Source of the DNA: CAYYNP01 sp964472545
Lineage (GTDB): Bacteria > Planctomycetota > Planctomycetia > Pirellulales > Thermoguttaceae
Direction of reading: 5' to 3'
Length of the DNA stretch: 35,703 nucleotides
NCBI GenBank assembly: GCA_964472545.1
Contig: CAYYNP010000069.1
Location: forward strand, 1 to 35,703
This document shows positions 10,201-17,670 of the stretch, one piece after another. The position numbers were made by a program, and so were the translations under genes. Below the pieces are notes generated by a model that was not told where the DNA came from, searched no databases, and saw only the letters and a program-made list of their open reading frames with translations. Every line of letters starts with the position of its first letter. Position 1 is the stretch's first letter.

Positions 10201-10538
10201 TTGACGAGGTTGTCGACGTACGGCAGGTTCTTACCGTCCCACGCGTCGGCAGATACGGTCCCCAACAGGTCGGCGGCTTGAATCCGGCGCCGCGCCGCCG
10301 CCACGTTCGCTGCGTCAACGTCCAGGCCGTGAACGACCAGTGCCGACGTGGCATGCAGTTTCACGGTCAGGCCGCCTTCGCCGCATCCCACGTGGGCGAC
10401 CAGACCGCCGCGGGTTCCCGTGGCGTCGAGCAATGCCCCGGCAAGATCATCCGACGCCGGTTTGGCGGCGGCCGCAGTCGAACCGACCATGAGACACGTG
10501 AGCAGAACGCCAAGCGTTGCAGGGGCGCGAGTCGGCAT
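7260..10538 (-). CDS. Secreted PQQ-like beta-propeller protein with N-terminal methyltransferase-like domain
   Basis: The product has 1092 residues. The ATG at 10538 is preferred to the one at 10592: it has AGGAG 8 bp upstream and starts a signal peptide (residues 1-24, ending STAAAA). Residues about 40-130 look like a class I SAM methyltransferase core: VGCGEGGL (motif I), LDVDAANV, then LPYVDNLVNLLVVE and PNGILM. The remainder is two sets of PQQ/BamB-type propeller repeats, for example ALDAATGEIIQSY, CLDAAKGREQWRS, ALDAATGKKLWS, AVDAKTGKPLWQF and CLRAADGALAWRF. The family is frequent in planctomycetes and its function is not established. A methyltransferase outside the cytoplasm would lack SAM, so that domain is probably a scaffold or binds another ligand. 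The SGNH-like gene lies 83 bp upstream on the same strand and may share its transcript. Confidence 0.88.
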   Translation of the reverse strand: MPTRAPATLGVLLTCLMVGSTAAAAKPASDDLAGALLDATGTRGGLVAHVGCGEGGLTVKLHATSALVVHGLDVDAANVAAARRRIQAADLLGTVSADAWDGKNLPYVDNLVNLLVVEKAPDLSPAEAARVLCPNGILMARGDAMAAADTSLTRLSASGLPAGWTAWQKPRDERIDEWTHFLHGPDNNAVAHDRVVGPPRRLQWVGSPRYGRHHDKMSSISAVVSSGGRVFYIIDEAPYISILMPPQWQLVARDAFNGTVLWRRPIGPWHPHLFGLKSGPAHLPRKLVAVDDTVFLTIGIGQPITALDAATGEIIQSYAQTQHADEFVYCDGVLFVVTADDANESPATAQRRGETPGGGRRVMAVQATSGKTLWSVALPVLRGTLSVDGPRVLLMADDKLVCLDAAKGREQWRSKPLPRAETYPVRSTPTLVLYEDIVLFAGGEFAAHGNRSWAVGKDDTMTALDAATGKKLWSAPHPLSGYASGEDLLVVGGVVWAGETTSGHAVGRFTGRNVRTGKVVAEFDPDVSTYWFHHRCYRGKATDRFLLMSRTGTEFIDVEKQSWDINHWVRGACLYGLMPANGLLYAPQSPCACFLESRLTGFNALAPAAESSGDKAPPASGARLQRGPAYSQVINQESSTATPTDWPTYRGDMARSGSIDARVPAEVGPAWSADIGGRLSAPIVAAGRVIVASIDAHTVHAVDAKTGKPLWQFLAGGRVDSPPTYWQGRVIFGAADGCVYCLRAADGALAWRFRAAPIDRRLMSFEQLESVWPVHGSVLMLDGEVHFVAGRSMFLDGGLRYYRLNARTGGLLSETVMNEDDPGTDGTLQDLARQHNMPVAHPDVLSTDGRLIYMRSQPLRKDGVRLPLKALPYAGNPERYSVPPTQRPEHAHLFSPTGLLDDSWWHRTYWVHGSRFLGGWAGYTQAGKVAPAGRILVTDEENVYGFGRLPQYYRWTTPIEHHLFCAAKISSPEVTEKGGRVVHRWANPIPLFARAMALAGRTLFVAGPRDLVDEEQAVRQLNSDDMQRLIREQEAAYTGQRGGLLWAVSADDGEKLATLELDTIPVFDGMAAAGGRLYLATVDGRLICLAGE

Positions 10539-10621
10539 AACGAATTCTCCTGTGATTGCGCTTTGTGCGGGTTGCCGACGGCATTGTAGCAACTCCGCCG
10601 TTGTCTGGCCGGCGAAGGCGG

Positions 10622-11704
10622 CTATTCGGCGGCGTCGCCGATCCCGTTGCCGTTCTTATCGATGACGTCCGAGAGCGAATTGTTGACGACCGCTTGCCAG
10701 GCGATCTTGCGGAAGATCTTGTCCAACGCGTCGTTATGAAACGGCAGGTCGGCCACGATCGACTCCGGCGAAGTCTGATAGAGCGTGGCATAGAAGACGT
10801 AGCCCTCGAGCCGATCCATGCCGGCGCCGAGATGGCCGCCGTCGCTCCAGATCGAGGGGCTACGGCCGTCGGCCTTGCGATTGAGCCCCTTCACGCCCGG
10901 CAGCTTCCCCTGAAAGTAGAGTTCCAGCGCGGCCATCATCGCCTCGCACGTCGGCAGGACGTGGACCTTGTTCGGATAACGTTCGTCGACGTCGGCAATC
11001 AGCTTCGTAAACGTCTCCTTCATCTTCTCCGCGCGAGCCCGGTAGTTTTCGATCTTCGGCCGGCGGTCGCCCTCGCCGAAACCGTCGGCGTATTGCGGCC
11101 AGGCATTGAAGACGTAGAACTCCATTTTCGGATTGTACTTCAAGCAAAAGTCGATCCAGGCGAAGTAGTATTCGGGGCGGTCGTTGGTATAGCAGCCCCA
11201 GGCCATCACGTCCCACTGGCCGGTCGTGATGGCCGCCATGCACGTGGGCCGAGGTTTGCCCTGGGAGGAGAGAATCCCGTTTTCGTATTCCCACATCATG
11301 CGAATCCCCCCGGCCTCGCCGCCGCGGCCGTTGACGCGGAGATACTGCACAAGCCCGGCCGTCTGAGCAATCTTCGGGAGCGTGCGATAGCCGGGCGCCA
11401 TCCAACTGTGTCCCGTGCCGACGATCCGCAGGCCGCTGCCCTTGGGATAGCCAAGCGGCTGCTTCGAGCCGTCGACCATCGCGAGAATCTCCTCTGGCGA
11501 CTTCAAATACGTCGCGCCGCGAACGGCAGGCGAGTCGTCGTTGCCGTATCCGAGCCAAGGCCGAGGCACGGGCCGGCTGGCGCGGTGTTTGGCCTGCGGC
11601 CGCCGAAAGTCGTCCTGTCCGGCAGGCCTCTCGGCGGCGATGGCCTGGACGTTCGCCCAAGACGCGGCCGCGGCAAGCAGGAGGATCTTGGATACTTGTT
11701 TCAT
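10622..11704 (-). CDS. Secreted SGNH/GDSL-hydrolase-like protein
   Basis: The product has 360 residues from the ATG at 11704, which begins a signal peptide (MKQVSKILLLAAAASW); the frame is open further upstream but without sensible sequence. No strong Shine-Dalgarno is visible. The mature part starts Pro/Arg-rich. Motifs suggest an SGNH-type hydrolase: IVGTGHSWM near residue 88 in the place of the GxSxS block, and a late SDGGHLGAGMDRLEGY like the D-x-x-H block of these enzymes, followed by YATLYQTSP. The match is weak enough that the catalytic assignment is inference. The last residues, DKNGNGIGDAAE, form a D-x-N-x-N-x-x-x-D calcium-loop-like end often left by thrombospondin type 3 or dockerin-like sequences. 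It is upstream of the PQQ-propeller gene in the same direction. Confidence 0.72.
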   Translation of the reverse strand: MKQVSKILLLAAAASWANVQAIAAERPAGQDDFRRPQAKHRASRPVPRPWLGYGNDDSPAVRGATYLKSPEEILAMVDGSKQPLGYPKGSGLRIVGTGHSWMAPGYRTLPKIAQTAGLVQYLRVNGRGGEAGGIRMMWEYENGILSSQGKPRPTCMAAITTGQWDVMAWGCYTNDRPEYYFAWIDFCLKYNPKMEFYVFNAWPQYADGFGEGDRRPKIENYRARAEKMKETFTKLIADVDERYPNKVHVLPTCEAMMAALELYFQGKLPGVKGLNRKADGRSPSIWSDGGHLGAGMDRLEGYVFYATLYQTSPESIVADLPFHNDALDKIFRKIAWQAVVNNSLSDVIDKNGNGIGDAAE

Positions 11705-12001
11705 GTTGGTGTTCAATGGTGTCGGGGAGGGGCGAATCGAAGTGTTTGGCCCAATATACCAGCGCGTCGGTGGCCGGTCACGCGACGGAAAGGCGGCGAC
11801 ACGTCGCCGCACTCCCACACGGGGTGCCACAAAGGCCACAATTGGAGATTGCCTCGACACCGGAGATGGGGTATCATAACCACGGGTGAAGGACGGTCGC
11901 CTCCCGAGACGTCCCGCATGCCGATGCCCGACGGCCTTCCTGGCCCCACCCGTTTCGTGTGGTGTGAGAGATCGCGTTATGCCCAATTCGGGAGGTTTCT
12001 G
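11705..12001. other. Divergent spacer between the SGNH-like and coiled-coil genes
   Basis: This is a 297-bp spacer between divergent genes. It holds a promoter-like motif for the rightward gene (11864-11881) and, on the minus strand, TATATT near 11752-11757 as a possible -10 for the leftward gene. I see no hidden gene or RNA. Confidence 0.4.
11864..11881 (+). promoter_or_regulatory. Promoter-like motif before the small coiled-coil gene
   Basis: The sequence GATGGGGTATCATAACC contains a -10-like TATCAT preceded by ATGGGG, the same arrangement seen before the hydrolase gene (4790-4805). It lies about 120 bp before the ATG at 12002, which would leave a long leader. Confidence 0.35.
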
Positions 12002-12406
12002 ATGAACGTCAAGTACGTGTGTGGGGTGTTGGTGGTCCTTGTGTTCTTGCTGGGCAGCAGTACCGCGGCGGCGGACGATCCGCCGGGCAAGGAGCCCGAA
12101 GCGTCACGTGAGGCCGAGACGCTACAGCAGGAGGTCGAGAGGCTGCGGCGCGAGGTCGCAGATATGCGTGAGGTCATCCGGGGGTTGTACGCTCTACTGG
12201 AACTCCACGAGGAGCGTGCGACACGCATCCACGTGCATTCGCGCTGGGACGAGAATCGCGGCCCGCTGCGATTCCCCGTCGAGGTCGAACGGGCCATGCA
12301 AGGCGACCGCTTCAACCTGCCCGCCGGCGAACGGTTTACGCCGTATCGCCGAGTGCTCCCCGGAGCGGTCGAACGTCCGATCCGTCCCTTGCGTAATCCG
12401 CGTTGA
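12002..12406 (+). CDS. Small secreted coiled-coil protein, unknown function
   Basis: The product has 134 residues. The start is fixed by GGAGG at 11991-11995, 6 bp before the ATG, and by a signal peptide (residues 1-23, VCGVLVVLVFLLGSSTAAA). Residues about 38-75 are heptad-like (EAETLQQEVERLRREVADMR) and predict a short coiled coil, so the protein is probably oligomeric. The C-terminal half is basic and Pro/Arg-rich with no domain I recognise. It faces the PKD-like surface-protein gene tail to tail with a 44-bp gap. The open frame continues far upstream, but that part reads as the antisense of the SGNH-like gene and is rejected. Confidence 0.72.
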   Translation: MNVKYVCGVLVVLVFLLGSSTAAADDPPGKEPEASREAETLQQEVERLRREVADMREVIRGLYALLELHEERATRIHVHSRWDENRGPLRFPVEVERAMQGDRFNLPAGERFTPYRRVLPGAVERPIRPLRNPR

Positions 12407-12450
12407 GTTATCGACTTCGCTGTTGCCGTATGTTGACCCAGGAGTGGAAC

Positions 12451-13250
12451 CTACGGCCAGTAGGTGGCAAATAGCATATCGACGGTCTTGTCGTTTGGGG
12501 CGTCGTCGATGTGCGAGTCGCCGCCGATCTCCGTCTGTTCGAGTTGGCTGATCCAGGACAGGTCGGCTTCCGACGCCTGGCCTTCGCCAGGATTGGATAG
12601 ATCGATCAGTTTGAGTGCGGAAAGGAAGTTCGTCGTGTTGTTTCTGGCTAAAAGGACGTCCGTAGGGTTGACCTGCTTGTCGCGGTTGTAGTCGTAGGGG
12701 TCGTCGACCGGTGCGGGGTCGAGGAGGCCGTGTGGATTGTTCCGCGCCAGTAGCAAGTCGGTTACGGTGACATACGTGTTCTCCGTGGAGTTTCCGGCTT
12801 CGGCCACCGCATTGCCGAAGTAGAACACGTCGTCTTCGACCAGCCACAGCTCGGACGATAGGACAGTCACCTCGAGCCACTGTTTCGCAATGGCGTTGTC
12901 CGCCCAGATGATCGTGATGCGATCGGAGTTGTCTATGCCATCCCCTTCCCGCACTCTCACTCTGATAGGGGCGGGAGCACTTTCCCAAGTGCTCGGGGCA
13001 TTGTTGTTGCCAAACCTAAACTCGAAGTCATCGACGGTCACGTGGGCCGGGTTACACAAGTGCTCAACATCAATGGTGACACCGTTGATGCCACGACTGT
13101 AGCTCGTATAGTTGGCAAACGTGGCAACTCCGCCGGGCAACAGCGCGAGCTTGTCAGTGGCAATGGCGTGATCGTCCGCTGCATCCGCTCCCGGGCGATT
13201 CTCGTCGAACGCCGAGTTGTTGTAGAACACGTGTCGGCCGACGACGCGAC
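12451..13250 (-). repeat. Shared C-terminal module, copy A
   Basis: This segment encodes the RHVFYNNSAFD beta-rich domain, the two dockerin-like loops and the terminal ATYWP. The same order recurs at 23499-24320 and 28509-29262, with recognisable similarity even at nucleotide level around ARNN. It is the most diverged of the three. Confidence 0.85.
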
Positions 13251-15042
13251 TGCGTGTGAGCCGAGTCGTGTAATCGGTGAAACCGCCGTCCTTGTCAACA
13301 ATCCGACCCCTCACCACCCGGGTAACCCGGCCGTCTCCCCAGAAGGTTGCAGGGACCGCCGTCGATGCCTCCATCACACCCTCCGCGTAGCTCCCGTCGC
13401 CACCGATCTCGAAGGCGCCGTCGTTGTCGAAGTCGTAGGCGTAGCGGAGGCCGGCGTTCGTGTCGACCGGCGAGGGGTCGAATTGGTCGGAAAACGAGAC
13501 TGTGGCTGCGGTGCTTCCGTCCACCGGGCAGTCGCCGTCGAACGTGCCGGTGGGGGCCACGTTAGGGATTGCGATCACGCTCGTATAGTCCGTGTAACCG
13601 CCGTCCTTGTCGAGAATGCGGCCGGTCACCTCGAGCTCGGCGGGGCCGTCCGCTAGCAGAGCGGCGGGTACGGTCATCGACTCGCCGCCTGCCTCGAAAG
13701 CGCCGTCATTGTTGAAGTCGAAGGCGTAGCTGAAACCGAAGGCCATGTCGACCCGCGAAGGGTCGAACTGGTTGGAGAACGAGACGGTCGCCGTGCCGCC
13801 CTCGTCGACCGGGCCGTCGTTGCTGAACGTCGCCTCGGGGTTCTCATTCTTAATCGTGATCGTGGTCGTGTAGTCGGCGAAACCGCCGTCCTTGTCCAGA
13901 ATCCGCCCCTTCACAGCCCGCTGGCCGGGGCCGTCGGTCAGAAACTCGGCGGGAACTGTCGCTGTCGCCTGGGGCACTCCGGCCGCGTAGCTCCCGTCGC
14001 CGCCGATTTCGAACGTGCCGTCGTTGTCGAAATCATACGCGTAGCGGAAGCCGGCCGCCGTATCCGCGTGTGAGGGGTCGGACTGTTCGGAGAACGACAC
14101 GACGGTCGTCTTACTACCCTCGCCTGCTGTGAAGTTGTCACTGAACTCGGCCTCTGGAGCGACGTTATTCACGATAAGTTCGAATGTGCCTTCACCGCCG
14201 TCAGAGCCGCTGACCGTCACCCTCCCGCTTTGCGTTGGGCCATCGGTCGTTGCGTAGGTCCAGTTCCAGTTGCCGCCTTCCGTGCCGGACTGCTGGACGT
14301 CGCCCGGCTCCGATGCCAACACGTAGTCGTCGCTGTCGGGGGCGAAAAACGTGCCCGTGTTGGCAGCACGCTCGCCTTCGTTGACGACAACAACCGGATC
14401 GTCGGGCACCACGTCGCGAGGCCTGGCGTCCATTTGCGCGACAAACTCCTTCTCCGCCAAAGGACCAACGCGAAGCGAGAAAGGTTCGTGCTGGTGGTAT
14501 GCCGTGAGGTCAAGCCTGTTCCAGCCGGCACTGACCGGCACGTCCCTAAACGAAATGTCAAATCTGTCGAAGTTCTTGTTCTTTGCGAGTCCGTCGTGCA
14601 CGTAGACCCAGAACGTGTCGCAGCCGCCGCTGGCGGGTTCCAATGATAGGTCATCCGTTGACTGTGTCATGCGGATGTACGTCCACATATGGACCTGAGA
14701 ATCCCTCTCGTAGATCTTGTGGAAGCTGCCATCGGCGTTGCCAACGATTGAGGCCTCGTCCCACGGCACTGCATAGGTGTGCTCTCCGACCCAACGACCT
14801 TGGGCCTCGTTGCCGTCTTGGTCCCATGGCCGCAACATGGGCCCGCATTCATGAAAGCGGTCGTCGTGATTCTCGCGGAGATTCCACTTGTGCTCTGTTG
14901 AGTCCGAGGCTAGTGACACTCCTGACAGCAACGTCCGCACTTCGAGCGGTTCAAACGCCAGACGGCGGCCATTCCAGCCGCGTCTCTTGGCATGTCGTTT
15001 GGGAACACTGACACGAAACGAACGCAAGTCTGCAAGACTCAT
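12451..15042 (-). CDS. PKD-like repeat surface protein with dockerin and Tyr-Trp-Pro end
   Basis: The product has 863 residues from the ATG at 15042; the in-frame ATG at 15126 is less likely because the Arg-rich leader and LAFEPLEVRTLLSG then sit unusually deep. After the LEPR-XLL leader, residues about 35-215 form a domain I cannot name (WNLRENHDDRFHECGP, FWVYVHDG, GWNRLDLTAY). Three PKD-like repeats of roughly 90 residues follow (about 295-595), each with a D-x-D-N/D-G-x-F-E calcium-type loop and GRI-x-DKDGG. The C-terminal module (from about residue 600) begins VVGRHVFYNNSAFD, contains a dockerin-like pair (VTVTDLLLARNN and YDYNRDKQVNPTDVLLARNN) and ends FATYWP. Probably an exported calcium-stabilised surface protein. 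Its binding partner is unknown. Confidence 0.88.
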   Translation of the reverse strand: MSLADLRSFRVSVPKRHAKRRGWNGRRLAFEPLEVRTLLSGVSLASDSTEHKWNLRENHDDRFHECGPMLRPWDQDGNEAQGRWVGEHTYAVPWDEASIVGNADGSFHKIYERDSQVHMWTYIRMTQSTDDLSLEPASGGCDTFWVYVHDGLAKNKNFDRFDISFRDVPVSAGWNRLDLTAYHQHEPFSLRVGPLAEKEFVAQMDARPRDVVPDDPVVVVNEGERAANTGTFFAPDSDDYVLASEPGDVQQSGTEGGNWNWTYATTDGPTQSGRVTVSGSDGGEGTFELIVNNVAPEAEFSDNFTAGEGSKTTVVSFSEQSDPSHADTAAGFRYAYDFDNDGTFEIGGDGSYAAGVPQATATVPAEFLTDGPGQRAVKGRILDKDGGFADYTTTITIKNENPEATFSNDGPVDEGGTATVSFSNQFDPSRVDMAFGFSYAFDFNNDGAFEAGGESMTVPAALLADGPAELEVTGRILDKDGGYTDYTSVIAIPNVAPTGTFDGDCPVDGSTAATVSFSDQFDPSPVDTNAGLRYAYDFDNDGAFEIGGDGSYAEGVMEASTAVPATFWGDGRVTRVVRGRIVDKDGGFTDYTTRLTRSRVVGRHVFYNNSAFDENRPGADAADDHAIATDKLALLPGGVATFANYTSYSRGINGVTIDVEHLCNPAHVTVDDFEFRFGNNNAPSTWESAPAPIRVRVREGDGIDNSDRITIIWADNAIAKQWLEVTVLSSELWLVEDDVFYFGNAVAEAGNSTENTYVTVTDLLLARNNPHGLLDPAPVDDPYDYNRDKQVNPTDVLLARNNTTNFLSALKLIDLSNPGEGQASEADLSWISQLEQTEIGGDSHIDDAPNDKTVDMLFATYWP
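13260..14160 (-). repeat. Three tandem PKD-like repeats of about 290 bp
   Basis: The three units share AYDFDNDG- or AFDFNNDG-type loops and GRILDKDGG or GRIVDKDGG at matching positions. They are still similar at nucleotide level, for example around CCGTCCTTGTC on the plus strand, which suggests fairly recent duplication. Confidence 0.75.
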
Positions 15043-15497
15043 CGTTTTCCCCTTTATGGCAAAGGAACGCAGGACTTGGTATACGAGTTGCCCGCGGGAA
15101 TTCCCGATATCCCGTCGGAGCGTCATTGCCGTTTGCAGAATGTCGTCAGGTCAGTTCGGCCTCCGCAGCAAGCGAGAGTGAGTCGAGGGAGCTTTGCCCT
15201 TCTGCCGCGTTTGTAGAATTGCACCGGGTTGATTCCGTCAGCTTACCGCGCTTCTCCGTTAACGCAATACGCCTGTGAGAGATTTCTTCCGGAAGTTTGC
15301 GGTCGGCGGCCATAGATTCACCCCCCCTCCCCCAAATGGAGGCTTTCGGGATGTGCGGTATGACAAGTGTCGGCCGGAACTGGATGGCTTTCGGCCGCCG
15401 GGCTCCGAAAGGCATGTTGTCACTCGCCGGAAGGTCATGGTAGAATCCGCGCCGTCGACGACCTAATCGCCAGGAGCCTCTTGCAGGGAGCACGCCC
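15043..15497. other. Divergent spacer, PKD-like gene to AIM24 cluster
   Basis: The spacer is 455 bp. Short open frames here have no plausible protein sequence. A C7-T-C5 run lies at 15321-15333. A good sigma-70-type promoter for the AIM24 genes lies at 15417-15446. I see no repeat element or RNA gene. Confidence 0.5.
15417..15446 (+). promoter_or_regulatory. Sigma-70-like promoter for the AIM24 cluster
   Basis: TTGTCA at 15417-15422 and TAGAAT at 15441-15446 are separated by 18 bp; each matches five of six consensus bases. The distance to the ATG at 15498 is about 50 bp, and CAGGGAG precedes that ATG. It fits transcription of the three AIM24-family genes as one unit. Confidence 0.5.
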
Positions 15498-16154
15498 ATG
15501 GACTTCGACATCGCAGGCAATCCGGACCAGGCCGACTTGACCGTTTCGCTCGGGGCCGGTGAGGCGATTCTCGCCGAAAGCGGCGCGATGAGCCGGATGA
15601 GTGCTCATCTGGCGGTCAAGCCGCGGATGATCGGCGGGCTGATCAAGGCGGTCGTTCGGAAGCTGGTCGGCGGTGAGTCGCTGTTTATCTCGGAATATCG
15701 GGCCGAGTCGCCCGGCGCCGTGGCCTTCTCGCCCCGGCTGCCCGGCAGCATCGCCTCGCGGACGCTCAAGGGCGACACGTTCTATCTCACCGCCGGCTCG
15801 TTCCTGGCCTGCACGCCGGGGATCGAACTCTCGATGCGATTTGGCGGCCTGCGGGCGTTCTTCTCCGGCGAAGGGGCCTTCGTGATCGAGTGCAGCGGCG
15901 AAGGCACGGTCTTCTTCAACTCCTACGGGGCGATCATGGAGAAGGAGGTCAACGGCTCGCTGACCGTCGACACCGGCCACGTGGTCGCCTTCGAGCCGTC
16001 GCTGGAATACCGCATCCGCGGCATGGGCGGCATCAAACAGACGCTCTTCTCCGGCGAAGGGCTGGTGATGGCCTTCGAGGGAACCGGCAAGATCTACGTG
16101 CAAACCCGGCATCTTGGCGGGCTGGTCGGCTGGCTCACGCCGTTCTGTCGTTAG
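15498..16154 (+). CDS. AIM24-family protein, paralogue 1
   Basis: The product has 218 residues and is a full-length AIM24 family member (the bacterial TIGR00266/DUF124 type). Conserved blocks are visible: AILAESGAMSRM near the start, GGESLFISEYRA, the central GTVFFNSYGAIMEKEV, and VDTGHVVAFEPSLEYRI, then LFSGEGLVMAFEGTGKIYVQT near the end. There is no signal peptide or membrane segment, so it is probably cytoplasmic or peripheral. The yeast namesake acts in mitochondrial inner-membrane organisation; the bacterial role is not established. It heads three tandem paralogues with 48- and 64-bp gaps and has a good promoter and a CAGGGAG ribosome site. Confidence 0.9.
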   Translation: MDFDIAGNPDQADLTVSLGAGEAILAESGAMSRMSAHLAVKPRMIGGLIKAVVRKLVGGESLFISEYRAESPGAVAFSPRLPGSIASRTLKGDTFYLTAGSFLACTPGIELSMRFGGLRAFFSGEGAFVIECSGEGTVFFNSYGAIMEKEVNGSLTVDTGHVVAFEPSLEYRIRGMGGIKQTLFSGEGLVMAFEGTGKIYVQTRHLGGLVGWLTPFCR

Positions 16155-16202
16155 GGGCTGCCTTGGCCGCTGCTTGAGGATCTGACGCAAGGAGACGTTT
16201 CG

Positions 16203-16889
16203 GTGAATATCGAACTGTTAGACCGCGGCCCGTTCTCGTCGGCGTTGGTGCAGCTTGCCCCGGGCGATGAGTTCGTCTCGGAATCTGGGGCCATGTACCG
16301 CGCGTCGGAGAACGTCGACGTCGACGTGACCACCAGAAGCCGCGGCAAGGGCGGGCTGCTGGCCGGCGTGAAACGGATGCTGGCCAAGGAGCACTTCTTC
16401 TTCTCGACCTATCGCCTGACCGACGGCCGCCCGGGCGAAGTCGGGCTGGCACCGACCCACATGGGCAGCGTGCATCGGATCGACGTGCTGCCCGGCGACG
16501 CGTGGCTCTGCGCCGGCGGAAGCTACTTGGCGTCGCACCCGGCGCTGCAGATCGACACGCAGTTTCAAGGGCTCAAGGGCTTCCTGACCGGCGAGTCGAT
16601 CTCGTTCGTTCGTGTCACCGGCCAGGGGCCGCTGCTGGTTTCCGCCTTCGGGCGCATCGTCGAACGAGAGGTCGACGGCGAACTGATCGTCGACACCGGC
16701 CACGTGGTCGCCTTCACCGAGGGGCTGACCTATTCGTTGGACAAAATCGGCGGCTCCTGGCTGCAATCGTGGCTCAGCGGCGAGGGCATCGTGCTGCGAT
16801 TCTCCGGCAGCGGCCGCATCCTCATGCAGTCGCACAACCCCAGCGAGTTCGGCGGCCTGCTCGGCCCCAAACTCCCCGAACGCGGATAA
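16203..16889 (+). CDS. AIM24-family protein, paralogue 2 (GTG start)
   Basis: The product has 228 residues. The GTG at 16203 is the start: AAGGAG sits 8 bp upstream and the N-terminus aligns with the paralogues (IELLDRGPFSSALVQL). Family blocks: EFVSESGAMYRASENVDVDV, KEHFFFSTYR, GPLLVSAFGRIVEREV, VDTGHVVAFTEGLTYSLDK and SGEGIVLRFSGSGRILMQS. Its central block has SAFGRIVEREV where paralogue 1 has NSYGAIMEKEV. It is the second gene of the cluster and the stop codon lies within a 14-bp tandem repeat. Three paralogues side by side suggest a hetero-oligomer, which is inference. Confidence 0.9.
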   Translation: MNIELLDRGPFSSALVQLAPGDEFVSESGAMYRASENVDVDVTTRSRGKGGLLAGVKRMLAKEHFFFSTYRLTDGRPGEVGLAPTHMGSVHRIDVLPGDAWLCAGGSYLASHPALQIDTQFQGLKGFLTGESISFVRVTGQGPLLVSAFGRIVEREVDGELIVDTGHVVAFTEGLTYSLDKIGGSWLQSWLSGEGIVLRFSGSGRILMQSHNPSEFGGLLGPKLPERG

Positions 16890-16921
16890 CTAAACGCGGA
16901 TAATTCGACGCGGACAACTGC
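16880..16921. repeat. Three 14-bp tandem units across a stop codon
   Basis: ACGCGGATAACT begins at 16880, and close copies start at 16894 and 16908, each introduced by ACGCGGA. The first copy overlaps the TAA stop of paralogue 2. The period of 14 is twice the 7-bp period of the repeat at 7155-7203, which also starts on a stop codon. Confidence 0.65.
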
Positions 16922-16953
16922 CAAACGGTCAAGATCCCCAAAACGGTGACCCG

Positions 16954-17625
16954 ATGCAATACGCACTCCACTGCCAACCCGCCTTCAGTGTCCTGGAAGT
17001 CACCTTGCAGACCGGCGAGCAGATCGTGGCCGAGTCCGGCGCGATGGCCTGGATGGAAGGTGCCGTGAACACCGAAACCTCCACCCGCGGCGGCGTGCTC
17101 AGCGGGCTGAAACGCAAGGTGCTCTCCGGCGAGAGTTTCTTCCAAAACACCTACACGGCCGAGGCCGGCGAGGCGACCGTCGGGCTGGCCCCCGGCGTGG
17201 CCGGTCAGATCGTGCCCTACGAGATGCAGGGCGGTGAGCTGTTCTTGGAGAAGAGCGCCTACCTGGCCTCTACGCCCGGCGTGCAATGCGACTCGAAGTG
17301 GCAGGGCCTCAAGGGCCTCTTCAACGAAGGCCTCTTCGTGTTGCGCACCACCGGCTCCGGCATGCTCTTCTTCAGTGGCTACGGCGCCATCGAAGAGGTC
17401 CAGGTCGACGGCGCCTACACGATCGACAACCGCTACGCCGTCGCCTGGGAGCCCTCGCTCGAGTATCGCCTGACCCGCGCCCGGCGGATCCGTTCGTTCC
17501 TCTTCTCCGATCAGTTCCTCTTGAACTTCACCGGCACCGGCCGCGTTTGGGTTCAGTCGCGAAGCCCCGCGTCGCTGGCCGACTGGGTCTATCCGTTTCG
17601 GCCGCAGAAGTCGCAGTCGGATTGA
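16954..17625 (+). CDS. AIM24-family protein, paralogue 3
   Basis: The product has 223 residues from the ATG at 16954; no strong ribosome site is visible, so coupling to the upstream gene is possible. Blocks: QIVAESGAMAWMEGAVNTET, GESFFQNTYTAEAGEATVGLAPG, GLFNEGLFVLRTTGSGMLFFSGYG, then IDNRYAVAWEPSLEYRL and FTGTGRVWVQSRSP. Here D-N-R-Y-A-V-A-W replaces the D-T-G-H-V-V-A-F of the other two, so this copy belongs to a different subfamily rather than being a fresh duplicate. It ends 45 bp before the convergent methyltransferase gene, with a small hairpin between. Confidence 0.9.
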   Translation: MQYALHCQPAFSVLEVTLQTGEQIVAESGAMAWMEGAVNTETSTRGGVLSGLKRKVLSGESFFQNTYTAEAGEATVGLAPGVAGQIVPYEMQGGELFLEKSAYLASTPGVQCDSKWQGLKGLFNEGLFVLRTTGSGMLFFSGYGAIEEVQVDGAYTIDNRYAVAWEPSLEYRLTRARRIRSFLFSDQFLLNFTGTGRVWVQSRSPASLADWVYPFRPQKSQSD

Positions 17626-17630
17626 GCGAT

Positions 17631-17647
17631 TCTACCGACACGGTAGA
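17631..17647. terminator. Short hairpin between convergent genes
   Basis: TCTACCG and CGGTAGA form a perfect 7-bp stem with a 3-base loop. There is no T tract, so termination is only suggested by its place between the ends of the AIM24 cluster and the methyltransferase gene. Confidence 0.3.
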
Positions 17648-17670
17648 GCGCGATCGGAAGGCGTTTCGTT

